Source of the DNA: DATDAH01 sp036525535 | Lineage (GTDB): Bacteria; Actinomycetota; Acidimicrobiia; Acidimicrobiales; DATDAH01 | Direction: 5' to 3' | Length of the DNA stretch: 53,609 nucleotides | Assembly: GCA_036525535.1 (NCBI GenBank) | Contig: DATDAH010000338.1 | Coordinates: 1 to 53,609 of the forward strand | Part shown: positions 50,138-53,609 of the stretch, one piece after another | Position numbering within the stretch: position 1 is the first letter of the stretch | How the letters are laid out: the number at the start of each line of letters is the position of its first letter | The notes under the pieces: generated by a model | Databases searched by the model: none | Told to the model about the DNA's origin: nothing | Seen by the model: the letters and a program-made list of their open reading frames with translations, nothing else | Translations under genes and position numbers: made by a program

Positions 50138-51810
50138 CAGGAGGCGGGGACCGGGTCGTACAGGCCGGCGGCCGTCAGCTCGGCGGTGACCGAGGTGCGG
50201 TAGGCCTCGACCTGGGCCCGCTGTTCATCCTCGGTCCAGCCCAGCTCGGGGCCGATCAGGGCGGCCACGTCATCAGCGGCGGCCGCGGAGGCCTCGGCCG
50301 CGAGCAAGCGGGCGCGGGTGCGCCGGCTGAGGACGTCGTCGACCGTGGCCACCATCTCGTGACGGGCGGCGTAGACGGCTTCGGCCCGCAGGTAGGGGAG
50401 GCCCTCGACGAGCGGTCGGGCCAGGTCGGGCGTGGCCTCGACCATGGCGAAGAGCACCCGGGCCTCGCCACCGTGGCGGCCGACGAGGTGCTCGACCTGC
50501 TCGGCGCTGAGGTCGGGAGCGACCATGGCCTTCGCGGCCTCGTACCCGGACGCGCCCCGGAGCGCCAGCTTGCGGGTGCGGCTCCGGCGGGCCAGGCCCT
50601 TGGGCACCCGGTCAGCCAAGTGGTCGACGACCGTGTCCACGGTGTCGGCGGCCATCTCCCGGTAGGTCGTGAGCTTGCCGCCGTTGATCGAGATGACCCC
50701 GGAGTCGCGGGCGGTCACCCGGTGCCTGCGGGACAGATCAGCGGTGCGGGCGGTCGGGGCCGACTTCACCAGGGGGCGGAGGCCGGCCCACGTGCCGGTG
50801 ATGTCGTCGGGCGTGATCGTTCCTTCGATCGCGCCGTTGATGGCCCGCAGGAGGTACTCCACGTCGTCCCGGGTGCACATCGGCGCGTCGACGTCACCCT
50901 CGTAGTCGGTGTCGGTGGTGCCGATGTAGGTCGAGTCACCCCAGGCCACCACGAAGACGGAACGCTTGTCCTTGGGCACCGGGATGACGGCAGCGATGTC
51001 GTTGCGCACGAGGTCCCAGGGGACGGTGATGTGCACCCCCTTGGCCGGCCGGATGCTGTCGGGATGGGTCCCTTCGTCCAGGGCCCGTACGTCGTCGGAC
51101 CAGACGCCGGTGGCATTGACGATGACGAAGGCCGCGACCTCGATGGTGCGGCCGTCGGCCTCGACGGTGGCACCGGTGACCTTGCCCTCCGCGTCCTTGG
51201 TGATGCCCCGCAGGGCAGCCCGGTTGACGATCGTGGCGCCGTGGTCCAGCGCGGCCGTCCGGGCCACGGTGAGCACGAGGCGGGCGTCGTCGGCCTGGGC
51301 GTCGTAGTAGAGGTAGCCCCCGGCCAGCCGGTCACGGCGCAGCGTCGGCATGTGCTCCATGGCCTGGTCGGTCGTGAGTCGCTTGTGCAGCTTCCCGATC
51401 CGCAGGCCGCCGGTGAAGTCGTACATCCACATGGCCGAGCCCATCGCTCGGGCCAGCCGCCGGCTGATGAGGCCGTCCCTGGTGAAGATGGGGATGAGGA
51501 AGGGCAGTACGTGGACCAGGTGGGGCGCCGTGCGGCGGAGGATCTGGCGCTCGCGCAGGGCCTGGTAGACGAGGCGGATCTCCCGCTGCTGCAGGTAGCG
51601 CAACCCCCCGTGGATCAGCTTGGACGACTTGCTCGAGGTGCCCGAGGCCAGGTCGTCGCGCTCGACCAGGGCGGTGCGCAAGCCCCGCGAGGCGGCGTCG
51701 AGGGCCACCCCCACCCCGGTGATGCCGCCGCCGACGACCAGGACGTCGAAGGTGCCGTCAGCCAGCCGATCCAGGCCCGCGGCGCGGTCGAAGTCTCCGG
51801 GTCCGGTCAT
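50137..51810 (-). CDS. glpD: Aerobic glycerol-3-phosphate dehydrogenase
   Basis: A 557-aa FAD-dependent GlpD oxidising sn-glycerol 3-phosphate to DHAP. Visible are the dinucleotide motif VLVVGGGITGVGVALDAASRGLRTALVERDDLASGTSSKSSKLIHGGLRYLQQ (about 24-75), DAQADDARLVLTVARTA, RPAKGVHITVPW, SVFVVAWGDSTYIGTTDTDYEGD and the C-terminal DAO_C domain with YLRAEAVYAARHEMVATVDDVLSRRTRARLL. A TAGGCT hexamer (51825-51820) lies 9 nt before the ATG. It starts the operon GlpD, AGPS-like protein, membrane protein, GlpK, and is divergent from Fur. Confidence 0.93.
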   Translation of the reverse strand: MTGPGDFDRAAGLDRLADGTFDVLVVGGGITGVGVALDAASRGLRTALVERDDLASGTSSKSSKLIHGGLRYLQQREIRLVYQALRERQILRRTAPHLVHVLPFLIPIFTRDGLISRRLARAMGSAMWMYDFTGGLRIGKLHKRLTTDQAMEHMPTLRRDRLAGGYLYYDAQADDARLVLTVARTAALDHGATIVNRAALRGITKDAEGKVTGATVEADGRTIEVAAFVIVNATGVWSDDVRALDEGTHPDSIRPAKGVHITVPWDLVRNDIAAVIPVPKDKRSVFVVAWGDSTYIGTTDTDYEGDVDAPMCTRDDVEYLLRAINGAIEGTITPDDITGTWAGLRPLVKSAPTARTADLSRRHRVTARDSGVISINGGKLTTYREMAADTVDTVVDHLADRVPKGLARRSRTRKLALRGASGYEAAKAMVAPDLSAEQVEHLVGRHGGEARVLFAMVEATPDLARPLVEGLPYLRAEAVYAARHEMVATVDDVLSRRTRARLLAAEASAAAADDVAALIGPELGWTEDEQRAQVEAYRTSVTAELTAAGLYDPVPAS

Positions 51811-51859
51811 GGCCCGCTCAGCCTAGGAGTTGCGGGTACGGGTGACCCGACCACTCCTC

Positions 51860-51898
51860 GACAACGATTGTCAACAAACAGGCTTGGGTGGATAGAGT
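51860..51898 (+). promoter_or_regulatory. Fur-type operator and promoter of the fur gene
   Basis: GACAA-CGA-TTGTC (51860-51872) is a palindrome extended by flanking T/A bases, in the manner of Fur/Per boxes. It overlaps a TTGTCA -35 (51868-51873); TAGAGT (51893-51898) 19 nt later is the -10 and GTG 51906 follows by 7 nt. Fur autoregulation is therefore likely. Confidence 0.6.
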
Positions 51899-51905
51899 GC
51901 CCAAC

Positions 51906-52383
51906 GTGAAGTCACCGGACGAGTTGACCACCGCGTTCCGGGATCGTGGCCTCCGGGTCACGCCACAGCGCCAGGCGATCTTCCGCATCCTGCACGAGAG
52001 CCATCGGCATCCGACCGCGGAGTGGGTCTTCGAGTCCGCTCGGGTCGACATGCCGACCATCTCCCTGAAGACCGTGTACCAGACGCTGAACGACTTGTCG
52101 GCGATGGGTGAGCTCCAGCAGCTCCACATCGGCCCCGGATCGGCCCGGTTCGACCCCAACGACGCCCCCCATCACCACCTGGTGTGCGAGTCCTGCGGGG
52201 GCGTCGTCGACCTGCACGCCGACTTCACGGACCTCCACGTGCCCGACGGCCTCGGCCACGGGTTCCTGGTGTCCAGCACCGAGATCGTCTTCCGGGGGCG
52301 CTGTGCCGAATGCGCCGCAGCCGAGGACGACCCCGGTGTCGTTGCCCACGCACGACCTACCCCCCGAAGGAGACCTGCCCCAC

Positions 52384-52391
<8 letters not shown>
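51906..52391 (+). CDS. Fur/PerR-family metalloregulator
   Basis: A 161-aa Fur-family repressor. The winged-helix part has ELTTAFRDRGLRVTPQRQAIFRILHESHRHPTAEWVFE and ISLKTVYQTLNDL; the C-terminal part has the metal-binding HHHLVCESCGGVVD and the second CxxC (CAEC). GTG 51906 is preferred over GTG 51888 and 51897 because the -10 spacing points to it; the two upstream codons would add MDRVPN. It is in one operon with rubrerythrin and DUF3501, which suggests peroxide sensing (PerR-like) or iron-dependent control of iron and oxidative-stress genes. Confidence 0.92.
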
Positions 52392-52803
<412 letters not shown>

Positions 52804-52808
52804 CCCCC

Positions 52809-53405
52809 ATGTCCGCGCCACTCACCATCGACGACATCGTCGACCAGCGGGCCTATGAACGCGAGCGGGCGGAGTTCCGACGTCACGTCATCGCCCTCAA
52901 GCGCCTCCGCCGAGTCGGCGTCGGTCCCTTCGTGACCCTCGTGTTCGAGAACCGGGACACCATCCGGTTCCAGATCCAGGAAATGGCCCGGGTCGAGAAG
53001 ATCATCACCGACCAAGGCATCCAGACCGAGCTGGACACCTACAACCCGCTCATCCCCGAGCCGGGACAGGTCAGCGCCACGCTGTTCATCGAGCTCACCG
53101 ACAAGGCCCAGCTCGAGGAGTGGCTGCCGAAGCTGGTGGGCATCGAGACCGAGGTCGAGCTGCGCCTGGGCCCATCGGGCGGCCACCGGGTGCGGTGCCG
53201 GGTCGACGAGGCCCACCTGCGTCAGCTCACCCGCGAGGAGATCACCGCCTCTGTCCACTACCTCCACATCGAGCTGGACGCCGACGAGGTGGCGGCCTTC
53301 GCCGAGGGCCCCGTCACCCTGGCCGTGACCCACCCGGCCTATCCCCATGAGGTCGAGCTGCCCACCGCCACGCGGGCTGAGCTGCTCGAGGATCTTCGAG
53401 GTTGA
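52809..53405 (+). CDS. DUF3501-family protein
   Basis: A 198-aa protein matching DUF3501: IDDIVDQRAYERERAEFRRHVIALKRLRRVGVGPFVTLVFENRDTIRFQIQEMARVEKIITDQGIQTELDTYNPLIP. DUF3501 is known to co-occur with rubrerythrin and an Fe-S protein of the GlpC/heterodisulfide-reductase type in several phyla; here the Fe-S partner is absent from the operon. Function is unknown. It closes the fur-rubrerythrin operon. Confidence 0.9.
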   Translation: MSAPLTIDDIVDQRAYERERAEFRRHVIALKRLRRVGVGPFVTLVFENRDTIRFQIQEMARVEKIITDQGIQTELDTYNPLIPEPGQVSATLFIELTDKAQLEEWLPKLVGIETEVELRLGPSGGHRVRCRVDEAHLRQLTREEITASVHYLHIELDADEVAAFAEGPVTLAVTHPAYPHEVELPTATRAELLEDLRG

Positions 53406-53409
53406 AAAT

Positions 53410-53446
53410 CTGACGATCCGTCAGCCGTTGCTGACGTTGCCGTCAG
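53410..53446. promoter_or_regulatory. Two tandem TGACG dyads upstream of the WhiB gene
   Basis: CTGACG-ATC-CGTCAG (53410-53424) and CTGACG-TTGC-CGTCAG (53431-53446) are nearly identical palindromes with 6-bp arms and centres about 22 nt apart, on one face of the DNA two turns apart. They lie just upstream of a promoter. They may be paired operator sites; the first could also terminate the DUF3501 transcript. Confidence 0.6.
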
Positions 53447-53452
53447 TTCGCC

Positions 53453-53482
53453 TTGCATCGGCGGCGCGGGATTGCCAATACT
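53453..53482 (+). promoter_or_regulatory. Promoter of the WhiB gene
   Basis: TTGCAT (53453-53458), an 18-nt spacer, then AATACT (53477-53482). The likely 5' UTR (about 60 nt) is G-rich with short hairpin potential around GGGGTCGGGCCCC. Confidence 0.5.
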
Positions 53483-53551
53483 GCGCCGTGCCGACCAAGG
53501 GGGGTCGGGCCCCGAGACGGGGGGCGAACCGAGGGGAGCTGATCGGAACCG

Positions 53552-53609
53552 ATGGCTATCGCCGAGATCTGGAACGACCAGGCTGCATGTCGGGGACTCG
53601 ACCCGGAGA
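53552..53609 (+). CDS. WhiB-family regulator, partial (start only)
   Basis: The window ends 19 codons into a gene that opens MAIAEIWNDQAACRGLDPE. The W..QAACRGLDPE pattern, with the first of four cluster-binding Cys, is the usual start of WhiB proteins, which are actinobacterial Fe-S regulators. GGGGAG (53532-53537) lies about 14 nt upstream. The rest lies beyond the window. Confidence 0.8.
   Translation, partial: MAIAEIWNDQAACRGLDPE

Overview
The window is high-GC, gene-dense DNA with actinobacterial hallmarks: an AfsR/SARP-type regulator, LCP and class A PBP cell-wall enzymes, a WhiB start, a PPOX-class oxidoreductase, a SigJ-like sigma factor, a DUF4235 protein, a stand-alone LigD-type polymerase domain and a class A RNase P RNA. 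Many genes have a TANNNT -10 hexamer 5-8 nt before the start codon, which suggests frequent leaderless mRNAs. Overall the content fits an actinobacterium, perhaps a member of the Acidimicrobiia; the class is my inference, not proven here. I saw no rRNA, tRNA, IS element or CRISPR array.

Layout. 1-8.6 kb: cell-wall and housekeeping genes (class A PBP, zinc-ribbon coiled coil, membrane protein and histidine phosphatase run, LigD-like polymerase divergent from an XRE/MmyB-like regulator, LCP protein, DinB under a LexA box). 8.7-12.2 kb: a lipoyl-like small protein, a repeat-type lipoprotein behind a strong 5'-UTR hairpin, an ECF sigma/anti-sigma pair, a Cys-rich orphan and an SRPBCC protein. 12.2-25.2 kb: transport and regulation (EamA, AfsR-type regulator, a tightly coupled MMPL-epimerase-AraC-VOC run, Bax-inhibitor protein, LuxR-TPR regulator, FAD enzyme). 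25.2-33.3 kb: small enzymes (DODA-like dioxygenase, DUF2330 plus cupredoxin, ArsR-arsenate reductase fusion with its own operator, two hydrolases, an internally shortened DUF899 protein, a DHFR-like reductase).

33.3-37.6 kb is the least ordinary part. It has low coding density, three related short repeats, two related small secreted His-rich proteins, a UBP zinc finger followed by two tiny overlapping reading frames and a DUF5996 gene, a fragment resembling a phage prohead protease, and a lipoprotein. It looks like an accessory or decaying region.

37.6-53.6 kb returns to core metabolism: rnpB, a flavin amine oxidase, MmcQ/YjbR, a full DUF899 protein, a PPOX oxidoreductase coupled to a SigJ-like sigma factor, PutA for proline catabolism, and a glycerol operon that contains GlpD, an alkyl-DHAP-synthase-like flavoprotein, a membrane protein and GlpK. 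Divergent from it is a Fur-rubrerythrin-DUF3501 oxidative-stress operon with a Fur-type operator, and the window ends in the first codons of a WhiB gene whose promoter carries two tandem dyads.
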